64,000 nucleotides of DNA from Theileria orientalis strain Shintoku (lineage: Eukaryota; Apicomplexa; Aconoidasida; Piroplasmida; Theileriidae). Under the pieces are notes generated by a model. The model was not told the DNA's origin. It saw only the letters and a program-made list of their open reading frames with translations, and did no database searches. Each line of letters starts with the position of its first letter. The first letter of the stretch is position 1. Shown here in pieces: positions 30,897-40,740 of this stretch. The position numbers and the translations under genes were made by a program. The stretch lies in contig NC_025263.1 in assembly GCF_000740895.1 (NCBI RefSeq), positions 1,426,001 through 1,490,000 on the forward strand. Direction: 5' to 3'.

Positions 30897-33463
30897 ATGA
30901 AGAAAAAGGTATCTGATAAAAAGGCGAAAAATGCCAAAGTAATCAAAAAGGATAAAAACGCCAAAAGGAAGAAAAAGAACAAGGTTAACGAGGTGGATTC
31001 AGATTTATCGGACTTTGAAGCAGAGTTTGTGGAGGAGCTGCCAAAAGATGTGAGCTTCAAAGTGAATAAACTCATAAGAGAAGCCAACGAGGAAATATCA
31101 ACGTAAGTTAATAAAAACGAGTAAATTATGAATAAATAAGCGTTAGTAAACTAGAATGGCAATGTAAGAAGCACTAATAGTAGTTTAGTCCGCGAGTTAG
31201 CGGCATAGATTTCTTGGAAAAGGACCCGATCGTTGACTTTGATCTTCCAGTCGATTCCTCAGGATTCCTCCCAGATTCCACATTGGACACCAACGCAATC
31301 TGGAGTAAATTAAATAACATAAAGCAGACCCATGTTACGAAGGTATGAGCTAAGTAGATGTGATCAGTTACTAAATATGTGCAGCGACAGGGAATACGTA
31401 GACAAGAATTAGGAAAAAAAGGATAAATAGTAGTAATAACCACTGTAGGAAGATGTATTGGCTAAGATAAGACCGGTGTATAAGGAGATTGGAGAGTACC
31501 TGTCGAAGTATAGGAGCGGAGGACTTCCGAAGGCGTTCAAGGTGCTCCCGAAAATGAGTAACTGGCTGGAGATGGTGCAGCTGACAAATCCAAGTAACTG
31601 GTCGCCTAACGCAATGTACGAAGTGACGAGGCTGTTTTCGTCGAACATGAACGAAGAGAACGTGAGTACACCAGGGAGTAGATAGTAGTTAGAAGCGTAG
31701 GAGTAGTAGGCCCAAGAGGCACGAATATGATGCGTTCAGGCGGAGACGTTTTACAGCTGCGTGCTGCTGCCGGCAGTGAGGGAGGACCTGGCGAAAAGTA
31801 AGACGCTGAACCACCACTACTACGAGGCCCTGATAAGGGCAATATTTAAGCCGACAGCATGGTTCAAGGGGCTGTTGCTCCCACTAGTGGAGGAGGTAGG
31901 TGCACTATTTAAATGATGATTGATACTCTGACAGTCTGAAAAGAAAGTGTCGACATAAGTATCGCCCCAGTCTGATAAAATAAATTTTTTGATTAAGTAG
32001 ATATACTAGGTGGATTGGTAGACTAGGTAGTAAGGGTGGAGTAGATGAGTAAACAGATAGATAAGCCAGGAACACCAGATGGCCACAGAGTTAAACAGTT
32101 GGTCCCGTGTTATTAACGGTAACCCAGATGATTACTGTTGGCTAACCATGGTGACTTAAGCAGTTAGATATTATGCAAAGATGATTGATGGGCGGTATCA
32201 CGCCCACAGCTAAAACGGAATCTAATGGCATAAGCAGGGGTGCACCTACAGAGAAGCGGCGATCATCGGAAGTGTGCTGAGGAAGGTGTCAATACCAGTG
32301 TTGCACGTGTCAGCATTCATAATACAGATGTGCAAGAGCCAGAAGTGGTATGGTAGCACGAGCTTCATACTGACGATATTCTTCCAAAAGAAGTTTAGAT
32401 TGCCAATCAAGGTAGAGTCTAGTAGCAAGTAGATAAATAAGTAGTGGTAGTATTAATGTAAGATGGGTGTACGGTCATTGATTAGCAATTGGGGTGAGTG
32501 TGACTGCGAATGTGAGCACGGAGGCAAAGGACACTCTGATGTAGTATAACTAGATCAATTTTCCCTTTGCAATAGCAATATCCTATAATATTACCGTTAA
32601 AGAAATTTAATAAATATTAAGGATAACAATCGTGAAAGTTAAATATTAAAGTCGATTACAACCAGCAAAAATTAGTAGTTGAAACACGAGTTGATCACAT
32701 TTGCAGTGCCAGTCACCACCATTGTCATTATTACTACCGTCAATATTGGCATAATTAGCGTTGTTAATATTGCCATAATTAGTGTTGTTGATGTCGCCAT
32801 AATTACTACCGTTAATATTTCCGTAATTAGAGTTATTATGTCCACGATAATTAGTGTTGTTAATATTGCCATTATGACTACCATTAAGATTGGCATTGGC
32901 AGTGCTAGTGCACAATTACTTTTAGTGATAAACTAAGGCTATTAGCATCTTTTACAAAAATTACGCAGGTCATAAAGGAGTGCCTAATGCACTTTTATAA
33001 ATTTATACACTTTCACGACGCACTGCCAGTGATATGGCATCAATCACTATACGTGTTTTTATACAACTACAAACGTAAGTGTTTATTAAGGGTCTAGGTA
33101 TTAAGAAATATAATTAGCATTACGTAAAGATTAACAATTGGAAAATGATGACAGTTCATTAATTCATAAGTAGACTAATGTTGAATTAATCAGTTATCCC
33201 TATCTGATCCAATTGTTAATGAAAATAGATAGGTGTATATACATACCATGAAAAAAAGAATATGGGTAATTAAAATAAGTAGTTATACAATTAAAAGACA
33301 TAAGAACTAGGATACTAGGTAACTAATGAGTTCATTAGACATGCTGAATGAAGAGGATCATAAATTAGTGAGGGAACTGTTAAGTAAACACAACCATCCA
33401 GAAATAGGAGTGACAATAGATAAACTGCTATCATGTAGAATAGAAGATGTAATTATGGAATGA
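30897..33463 (+). CDS. BYSL: Bystin/Enp1, 40S ribosome assembly factor
   Basis: Bystin (yeast Enp1) binds pre-40S particles and is needed for 18S rRNA maturation and export. Seven exons: 30897-31102, 31189-31342, 31449-31661, 31740-31895, 32238-32411, 32969-33074 and 33339-33463, giving 377 aa. The N-terminus is Lys-rich, fitting a nucleolar signal. The bystin domain follows in order: [112 protein letters not shown], and a last exon [11 protein letters not shown] that matches PQLSPEIRREL. Introns 4, 5 and 6 are unusually long here (342, 557 and 264 nt). The Enp1 N-terminal acidic region is shorter than in yeast. Confidence 0.92.
32705..32900 (+). repeat. Degenerate repeat inside bystin intron 5
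   Basis: A roughly 24-30 bp unit (core ATAATTAGTGTTGTTAATATTGCC) repeats about seven times with drift. It lies in the 557-nt fifth intron. The minus strand of the array stays open and reads as Asn/Gly-rich ([14 protein letters not shown]), a by-product of the three-base periodicity. Confidence 0.85.
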
Positions 33464-34094
33464 AAGAGAATGAAGTGATAGATAATGGTAGTAAATGATA
33501 GTAAAAAAGGAAACATGGGTAAATGGAAGATACAAAGATGGAAAATCGGTAAAGATAAAAGACTAGGTAGGCCTAGGGAACAACTGTAACTTATTTAATG
33601 GATGATAGTTTGTTTAATGATGAGAACGCTTATTGGGAATCTCTTTGAAAGGAAACTTAATGATAAAAAGCACTCTGATAATAAACTATTACTCCATATA
33701 ATTAAGAATCGCAGAAAAAATTAAGTAATATGGTAAAAATATGTGATTAAAAAGTAATAAATGAATGTATGGTACATAAAATAAGTAATGTGTAAGTAAT
33801 AAGGGAAGAATATGGAAGAAGAGGATAAGTGGAATCATGGAATGATGTGTCCCCATATTAAAAAAAAAATAGGCAAAAGTAGTAGAAAACTATCACAAAT
33901 TTAAGTAACAGTTAAAATAAAATTTAACACGGAGTTGTATAGCTGATAAACTGAGAATAGAGAAAACAATAGATATTCTTGGGCAACAGCTAGGAAGTAA
34001 AAAGATAACAGGGAATTTGTGCTAAAAGTAAACGACAAAGTAGAAGATTCCTCAACAATTTTAGGTTTGCCTTTTAATCAGTAGCATAAGCAAA
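33464..34094. other. AG-rich spacer between bystin and eL36
   Basis: 631 bp of AT- and purine-rich sequence between two plus-strand genes. It must contain the bystin 3' UTR and the eL36 promoter. Many stops in all frames; no gene or organised repeat seen. Confidence 0.55.
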
Positions 34095-34475
34095 ATGGTA
34101 GAAAAGGAAATGAAGAAGAAGGAACTGAGATCAGGAGTATCAGGTAAGAAAAGTGGAAAATAAAAAACGGCTGTAGTGGGACTGCTCAAAGGACATACAG
34201 TGACGCCAATACCGCTGACGAGCTCAGTGAGGCCGAGTCGCAGAAAGGGACTGAAAACGAACAGATCAACGCTGGTCTCGGAAGTTATCAGAGAAGTATG
34301 CGGATTCGCACCTTACGAAAGGAACTTAATCGAGCTGGTGAAAATAGGATCGGCATCTACGACGAAGAGAGCATTCAAATTCGCAAAGAGACGCCTGGGA
34401 ACACACAGACGCGCAAAGGCGAAAATGAACGAGATGCAACAAGTGGTGGAGAACCAGCGCAAACGCAGGAACTAA
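34095..34475 (+). CDS. RPL36: Ribosomal protein eL36
   Basis: Cytosolic 60S ribosomal protein L36e. Two exons, 34095-34143 and 34177-34475, join across a 33-nt intron to give 115 aa. The family signature is [21 protein letters not shown], seen as [13 protein letters not shown] in the middle, followed by [17 protein letters not shown] and a basic tail. The N-terminal exon is Lys/Glu-rich and precedes the conserved VGLLKGH. The length is usual (about 105 aa). It lies head to tail with the LLPH-like gene 106 bp downstream and after bystin upstream, a short run of ribosome-related genes on the plus strand. Confidence 0.95.
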
Positions 34476-34581
34476 GACTAAAAATAATCTGATAATTGCA
34501 AAGTACATTAAATACGTAAATATGTGATAGATAGAAGGAGTGGAAATTGTAAGGAGGCCTGAGGTTAGATCAGTATAAATA

Positions 34582-35234
34582 ATGTCAAAGGGACTGAGGT
34601 CGAAAGCTCTTCGGAGATATAGAACTGCGAAAAGGCACGTGATAGAAGGTAGGTGAGCGCATAAGGATCCTCGGTGTAATAAAACGTGTAGAAGTTCTGG
34701 AACTGCCGAGAACAATTGAGTCTTACAGGAAGATGAAGATGATACAGCGAGGCCACGACATAAAGCCGGTACGGAAGTTAAACAAGTTCCTGTACCCAGG
34801 TAAAAAAAATAAACAACGACAGCCTGTGTAGAGGAGGAAAACGCGGAGTTTCCGCAGTCGGTACCGAAGCCGCCGTTGGACCTGAGGTCGGAAAGGGTGC
34901 CGCTGTCAGGTATGTGTTGCGAAACGCAGCAGAAACGCGCTGTTTAGGCCTCGCGGGACCCCGGGGAAGGAGGAAGTTCGACGCGCAGGAGCTGGCCGAG
35001 TCGCGAATAGTGCTCAAGGCCGACAGGAACACGAGGCAGCTGGCGAGGTCGTTCATGGACGTGGAGGACGGGCAGTTTGCAGTGCAGAGCACCGCGAGAG
35101 TGGGCCACTACAAGGCGGGGAGGGCGAAGAAGTACGCTGCGAACAAGCTGAGCAAGATCGCAGCGGCGAGGACCGCGACTAAGAGTAAGAGGGATGCCGC
35201 GGCCGCGCCCAAGGGTAAAGCGAAGAGGCGCTAG
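34582..35234 (+). CDS. DUF2423/LLPH-like nucleolar basic protein
   Basis: Four exons, 34582-34648, 34692-34799, 34832-34909 and 34948-35234, give 179 aa. The N-terminus MSKGLRSKALRRYRTAKR matches the DUF2423 motif of LLP homologue and related fungal proteins, which associate with pre-60S ribosomes in the nucleolus. The middle has a Pro-rich stretch (FPQSVPKPPLDLRSERVPL). The C-terminus is Lys/Ala/Arg-rich (KSKRDAAAAPKGKAKRR), typical of a nucleolar tail. The first intron was set to its first AG so that exon 2 reads EVLELPRTIESYRKM in frame; the later AG gives a stop-free but un-family-like frame. The long GC-rich last exon produces spurious antisense frames. Assignment rests on the first 20 residues and composition. 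Confidence 0.75.
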
Positions 35235-35261
35235 AGCTGCAAGATTGACACCAGTAGATTG

Positions 35262-35372
35262 TAGCAACGTTATTTAACAGATTATAGCACGGTTGTTTAC
35301 CGTAGATGATAGCACTATTGTTTAACAGATGATAGCACCATTGCTTATCGTATATTGTAGCACTGTTGTTAC
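35262..35372 (+). repeat. Degenerate 27-bp repeats
   Basis: About four copies of a unit like GATGATAGCACTATTGTTTA(A/C)C with substitutions, each holding a TAGCAC core. They lie between the convergent ends of the LLPH-like gene and RPN8. No gene is present in 35235-35554. Confidence 0.85.
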
Positions 35373-35554
35373 AAAACCTACGGCATATCATGGCACTCAC
35401 AACACCTGATTTTGGACTGAAAACAGCGGTAATTACAAGGAAAGGACGAATCAGTCACAGTACTGTGTAAATAGTAACTACTACATTAGGGTCAGCTAGT
35501 ACGTTGTGGTCCACTGCTACAGTTGCAGCCCTTAAGCCGATAGTAAACCAGCAG

Positions 35555-36831
35555 TTAAGTGCTGGTGCCAGCAGTGGGCGTGGGAGCGGCCGAGGAAGCC
35601 AATTTCAACTGCGATCGTCTCTTGTTCTCCTCCATGTTGTTAATCAGGTTGTGAAGCGCAATCATGGCCCGGATGATGCTGCCGAGGTACGAAGTCATCG
35701 TAGTGTCGTTCATGTTAATCGCAAAGGCCTCAATGAGCTCCTCGTCGTCCATAGAAGGAAACATGTTAAAAATGTCCTGTAAAATGTAATATAGTAGGAA
35801 AGTACCTGTAGCATGTATATAATGGACGTGTTAATCGAATAGGTGCCGGAAATTAAACCGCCCAAATACTCAACAATCTCAGTTAACTTGGACACCAAGG
35901 TCCTCAGGGCACTCATCTTACTTTCAACCTATACGTATTGTGATAGTAATAGTAGGTAAAGGCAATATTAGTAGTATTCGTGGTAGTGGTAGGTATTAGT
36001 AGTAGTTGTAGTAAGTAATAGAAGCTAGTAGTATAAGTGAATAGTGGTTTCAGTAGTATGCAATGAGCCGTACTAATTAAAACAAACCTTTTTTGACAGG
36101 GTCGAAGTGGTTGCATTGGTCAGATCCCTCAGCAGGTGTTCCAAGCCAACTTCCTCGGCCTCAAAGGAGCCTGAACATGGCTGAGAAGGGAACTTGACTT
36201 ACCGACGGAAAGGGGAACGTGAACGAAAGTGCGCCTGAACCTGGAATCGTTAGTGGGTTCCTCGACGGAAATGTAAGCCTCAATGGGAAGCTCCTCTTTC
36301 TACAAGGGTTCAAAATGAAAATATTAAGTTACCTCTGTTATGTCAACGACTATGTATACGGGATGTGGGCAGTATTTTCGATAAAGCTCGTGGATTTCTA
36401 AGTCGGCCAGTTTACACTTGGGACCGGTGCTATACCAGCCAAGGACCTTCTCCTTGGCATTAATCTGTAAATTATTGTGATGAATTGTGCTTTGAACAAT
36501 CGAGGAACTGTTTTAAAATGCGTTTCATTATATAATGTGTTGTTAGAGTGAGCAAGCGTACCTTTCTGAACATTTTAAACATGGTTTCATGGTAGTTGTG
36601 ATCAAAGTACCAAACGAGAGGATTTTTAACGTCTTCCTCAAAGGGTATGGCGTAGGAATTGGTGATGTGCAGTTCTCCGCTTATGTATTCTCCCAAAATT
36701 GTTCCGACGACTCTACGGGAAGTGCCCTGGGCGGACCTGTTGTAATGGTCGACAACAGATAAAAGAACGATTGGATGAACGACGACCTTCATGTTCATAC
36801 CCTGTAGAGACGTTTTGTTTACGACATCCAT
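35555..36831 (-). CDS. RPN8: RPN8/PSMD7, 26S proteasome lid subunit
   Basis: RPN8 pairs with the deubiquitinase RPN11 in the proteasome lid. Six exons, 36831-36562, 36464-36333, 36299-36203, 36170-36088, 35928-35806 and 35776-35555, give 308 aa. The MPN domain begins at [17 protein letters not shown] and continues with [19 protein letters not shown] and [19 protein letters not shown]. The JAMM metal site is absent: the position of the catalytic H-x-H reads [13 protein letters not shown], as in RPN8 (GWYHTGPKL), so it is not a protease. The C-terminal part has [14 protein letters not shown], the helical [24 protein letters not shown], and [19 protein letters not shown]. This distinguishes it from eIF3f and CSN6. 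It shares a 110-bp promoter region with the DNAJC9-like gene. Confidence 0.93.
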
Positions 36832-36941
36832 ATTTGAAATGTACTAAGTAAAAAGGTAAACTAAAGGAAGAAAAGGTAAATTTGTAGTGGTACTCAGGTA
36901 CCCCAAAATGTGTAAGATCAGTTGACATTAAAACGGCGAAA
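36832..36941. promoter_or_regulatory. Compact bidirectional promoter, RPN8/DNAJC9-like
   Basis: Only 110 bp separate the start codons of two divergent genes, so both promoters and 5' UTRs must fit here. The proteasome subunit and the J-protein are therefore likely to be co-regulated. No specific factor site was recognised. Confidence 0.6.
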
Positions 36942-38025
36942 ATGGGAAAGAATCAGACGCCAAAACTATATCTGCTTCTCGGCCTCGATCAGAGCGCCAC
37001 TACTCGAGATATTGTTAAGGCTTATAGGCTTGCTGCGCTAAAGTCACACCCAGATAAGCTAGCAGGGCTAAGCGAAGAAGACCAGGTAAATATCAGTTAA
37101 TTTGAACTAAAATCCATGTAAAAGGCATATGTGTAACCGTTAGCATCTTTAGAATGGTGATTTTTCATCTTTTTATAGGAAAAGGCCAAGAATCACTTTG
37201 TGCAGCTCCAGCACGCCTATGAAATATTAAGGGACGATGAAAAAAGAAAAAATTACGACGTTTTCGGTAAGCAGACGTCTCAAAAATAGTCATCTGCCTT
37301 CAGGTTGGGAGGGTGAGGGCGACGTGTCATTTTCAGCCGCCTTCGACTTCTACAGGGCTCCAGTGCAGGAAGAGGACATAGAGGACTTTTCCAAGACTTA
37401 CAAAGGAAGCAAGGAGGAAGACGAGGATCTCATGGACTACTACAATAAGTACTGGACAGAATTAATGACTGTTTCGTAGACACAACGGAGATTTGACGGA
37501 CATTCTGTTCTGCATTCCTCTCTCAGAGGCAGATGACCTGGATAGATTTGTAGAGTTTTTTAACAAGAGCATTAAATCGAAGGTAAGCCGATATGAGTTG
37601 CAATGTTCTTAGAAGCTAAAATCGACTGAAGATTTCAAGAGGACGTCTAAGCCAAAGCAGATGAAGAGCGTGAAAACCAAGTATGAGAAGTCGTGCAAGA
37701 AGGCGAAGAAGACTGACGAGGACTTGTAAGATTTAGTTACTCAGACGCCCATAGAAACTACCACTACCACTACCAAGGCTTTGTTACTATTGTTACACAC
37801 TAGTTAGCACCAATTAGTAGCAACTATCATGACAATAAATTAGGGACTTTGAGGAACTATCGGCGCAAATAATGGTAAGATGGACATTTTCATCAGTTTC
37901 AGGCGAATCGTAAAAGAAGATACAACGATTTTTCAGGCCTAATTGCAAACCTTGAGTCTAAATACGGATCAAAAGTAAGTGTAAAATCAATCATTAACTT
38001 ACAGAAACTGAAACTTTCAAAATAA
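36942..38025 (+). CDS. DNAJC9-like J-domain protein
   Basis: DNAJC9 is a nuclear J-protein that chaperones histones H3-H4 with Hsp70. Eight exons: 36942-37085, 37179-37266, 37304-37448, 37480-37582, 37613-37725, 37844-37874, 37903-37974 and 38005-38025, giving 238 aa. The J domain (residues about 8-72) carries HPD at 36-38. The match beyond it is what picks DNAJC9: [21 protein letters not shown] aligns with DVEDFERTYRGSEEEL, then a helical middle, a basic stretch, and [15 protein letters not shown], like the conserved FLAQMEAKY end. The last intron (37975-38004) is 30 nt, a multiple of three with no stop, so retaining it adds ten residues without loss of frame. No membrane or zinc-finger region, unlike type I/II J-proteins. 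Confidence 0.85.
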
Positions 38026-38133
38026 CATGAAACAACATTATAATTTAAGTCAATAATATCGTTTAACATAAGTTAGACATAATGTAAAATACTAATAACA
38101 ATGTAAAATGTAACGTAATAGCTTGGAAAAGCT

Positions 38134-38213
38134 ACGATAACAAATGTGTAAGGGAAACCTGCGATGACAAATGTGTAAGGGAAACCTAAGATGACAAATA
38201 TGTGTAAGGGAAG
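38134..38213 (+). repeat. Degenerate 27-bp repeat, three copies
   Basis: Three drifting copies of a unit like CGATGACAAATGTGTAAGGG(AAACCT) at 38134-38213. It lies between the convergent 3' ends of the DNAJC9-like gene and NUP42. The rest of 38026-38280 is AT-rich and without a gene. Confidence 0.85.
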
Positions 38214-38280
38214 GCATCATAATTAAGGCCCAAAGTTCATCACGGTTAGCGGTCTATGAGCTTCTCGTGAATCAACATCG

Positions 38281-39445
38281 CTACGAAGCTATGGGAGGCG
38301 GCAGCTCCGGAATCTTGCCATTCTACAAATGAATCAGTAAATAAGTGTACTAATTGAAAGGGGACTAAGGAAACATAATGAACTTACTTCGAATTTATCG
38401 GCCTTAAACGCCTCCAACATCCAAGGCTCATATGGTAGGTCCTCCTTAGTAGTTAACGAAGTGGCCGGGGCTGTAGCGGGCTGTGAACTCTTTGAACCAG
38501 AGGAAAACAAATTCGGTTGACCGAAAGGTGAGGTCTGTTGAGTGCTCGACTGGCCAAAAATCGATGCACCAGTCTGTTGAGTACTAGTCTGCCCAAACAA
38601 TGATGCGGAACCTTGTGTAAACGGCGACTGAGAAGTCTGAGTGGCAGGCTGGCCAAATAAAGAAGTACCAGATTGTGCACTTTGTCCAAATGGCGATGCA
38701 CCAGTTTGAGTGTTAGACTGAGCGAACGGCGATTGGCCAGTTTGTTGAGCTCCAAGTTGACCAAACAATGATGTACCAGTTTGAGGGGTATTAGACTTGC
38801 CAAAAAGCGATGTACCAGCTTGAGGGGCATTAGACTGGCCAAAAATCGATGCACCAGCTTGAGGGGTATTAGTCTGGCCAAAAAGCGATGTACCAGCTTG
38901 AGGGGTAGTAGTCTGCCCAAACAATGAGCCAGAACTCTGCGTAAAGGGCGACTGAGAAGTCTGAGTGGCAGGCTGTCCAAAAGTACCAGTGAATTGCTGA
39001 GTGGCAGTCTGACCAAACGGAGAAGTACCAGATTGAGTGCTAGACTGACCGAATAAAGAAGTGTTAGCCTGAGCAGTTTGACCAAACAGAGAAGTAGTGG
39101 TCTGTTGAGCGCCAAGTTGACCAAAAAGAGATTGCCCAGCCTGCTGAGTGTTAGACTGAGTGAACGGCGATTGGCCGGTCTGAGTGGCCTGACCAAACAA
39201 GGAGCCGGGTCGACTAGTCAAAGAAGGTGCAGATTGCGATAGTGAAAACTGAGATGAAGAGCCTAAAAGAAATTATTAAGTGAAATAGGTAAATATTCAG
39301 TACCCAAAAGAGAGGAGTTTTGGCCGGAAGCGGAAGCCGACGAACCAAAGCCGCCGAAACCACCAGAAGTCCCACTGTTCGGAATATGAGTCCCAGTAAA
39401 CGGATTATAAGAACTCTGAGCAACTGATTTACTTATAAATGACAT
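38281..39445 (-). CDS. NUP42: NUP42-like FG-repeat nucleoporin
   Basis: A nuclear-pore FG protein. Exons 39445-39304, 39262-38388 and 38322-38281 give 352 aa from the first clear ATG. More than 20 repeats of SLFGQ, SIFGQ or SPFGQ alternate with Gln/Thr/Ser linkers, a sieve of the cytoplasmic pore face. After the repeats comes the short conserved end: PWMLEAFKADKFENGKIPELPPP. This K-F-x-x-G-K-I-P-x-x-P-P-P motif is the GLE1-binding tail of NUP42 (NUPL2) and links the protein to DBP5-driven mRNA export. The NUP42 N-terminal CCCH zinc finger is not visible. The sequence 39446-39590 may hold one or two short 5' exons, so the start is uncertain. The repeats are homogenised at DNA level. Confidence 0.85.
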
Positions 39446-39625
39446 TATATGAAAAGTAACTGTTCATAGGTTCACCTGTAGGGCCAGGGGCGACCACATG
39501 GCATACGTTTCCCATTGCGCACACAAATTGGAATCTGAAATTCGTTAAAATCACTTAGTATCGTATATGCTACGTAAATCCATGAGATGTGTGGTAAATA
39601 AAAGTGAAATAAAAATTAAACCCGG

Positions 39626-40627
39626 CTACTTGAGCCCTCCGGTTAAGTTGACTCGGGTGGCCTTCCCGGGCATTTTATGCTTAGATTCTATGTTTCTGTA
39701 CATCTGCGAAAGTTTGCTCTTGATCCTCTCCTTGGAAACTGCCACACTCTTGGAGGTGTAGTTGAACTTGCGATCCTTGTAGCCGACGTCGCTTGGAACG
39801 GCCGGCTTGCTCTCCATTTCACTCTGCTCCTGGGCCTCAGCGTAGCTCGAGGCGATGCCCAGCATGGGCCTCGTCCACTTCTGCACGATTGCCCGAATGA
39901 TGGTCCTGTTCGAGTCGCACTCGTCAGGGTGGTTCCACAGCGATACGATCTTCCTGCCCAGCCCAGTCTCCCGGAGATCGCTGGGCTGGAGGGGCAGCTG
40001 GAGCGCGATCTCCAGAATCTTGGTCCTGACCGTCAGGTTTGGCAGCGACCCGTCGGGCAGGTTGTCCAGCCAGGAGGCCAGGGCGGTGGCCACGCCCTCG
40101 GTGATGCACCACTGCCTCCAGGAAGGCTTGTTAATCTCCGATAGGGAATTGAGCATTTTGAGCTTCGCGAGCCCAGGCTTACCATTCTTGATTGACTCCA
40201 GGTCCTCTCTATACGCGATCATCATCCTCTCAGCGAGCCCTCTGCAGAGCGACCTGCACTCCTCGTCGGTCAACTTGAGCGTGTGCCTCTTCCTGTCCTT
40301 GATGTTTTTGAGCAGTCCATCAAAGTACTCCTTGCCCGTGTTCTTCTTGGTCTTTTTGACAGTGGGTTTCTCTTCAAAATCTGCGTCTATGTAGTCGTCC
40401 AGGTCAGGCTTGAAGTCAGTCTGAGCTGGAACGAAGTCCTCGTCCGCCTTTTTCAGCGATTTTTTAATTTTTTTCTTTACTTTGCGATTTGGCACCTTCA
40501 CATCGAAGCCCTTGTCGGCCCTGTGGTTCCCATAGTCGTCGATGAAAATATTCGAATCGTCTTTGGGAGATTCATTTAAATCTGAAAACATGTTTTGGGC
40601 ACTATCGTCCCTATTTACATCGGCCAT
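39626..40627 (-). CDS. IWS1: IWS1/Spn1 transcription elongation factor
   Basis: IWS1 (Spn1) binds SPT6 and travels with RNA polymerase II. Single exon, 333 aa. The N-terminal 110 residues are acidic and Lys-rich and probably disordered. Residues about 120-270 form a TFIIS-N-like helical domain of the IWS1 type: KLKMLNSLSEINKPSWRQW, a gap, GVATALASWLDNLPDGSLPNLTVRTKILEIALQLP (given as landmarks in pieces) and GLGRKIVSLWNHPDECDSNRTI followed by IVQKWTRP. The W-x-x-P-x-E-x-x-x-N and KWxRP features match family members. The C-terminus is basic. It is 180 bp upstream of NUP42, and both are on the minus strand. Confidence 0.9.
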   Translation of the reverse strand: MADVNRDDSAQNMFSDLNESPKDDSNIFIDDYGNHRADKGFDVKVPNRKVKKKIKKSLKKADEDFVPAQTDFKPDLDDYIDADFEEKPTVKKTKKNTGKEYFDGLLKNIKDRKRHTLKLTDEECRSLCRGLAERMMIAYREDLESIKNGKPGLAKLKMLNSLSEINKPSWRQWCITEGVATALASWLDNLPDGSLPNLTVRTKILEIALQLPLQPSDLRETGLGRKIVSLWNHPDECDSNRTIIRAIVQKWTRPMLGIASSYAEAQEQSEMESKPAVPSDVGYKDRKFNYTSKSVAVSKERIKSKLSQMYRNIESKHKMPGKATRVNLTGGLK

Positions 40628-40740
40628 TTTAATTTGAAAAATATATTAAACAGGAATACGATATTTAAAAAATATTATGTGAAAAATAAATAAAATTATG
40701 ATGCTTAAACACAGATATAGCACGATTTGTGGTTATGTGG

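Noticed and set aside
32646..32915. Asn-rich protein on the minus strand
   Set aside because: It is a repeat array in a bystin intron with no start context and no conserved features.
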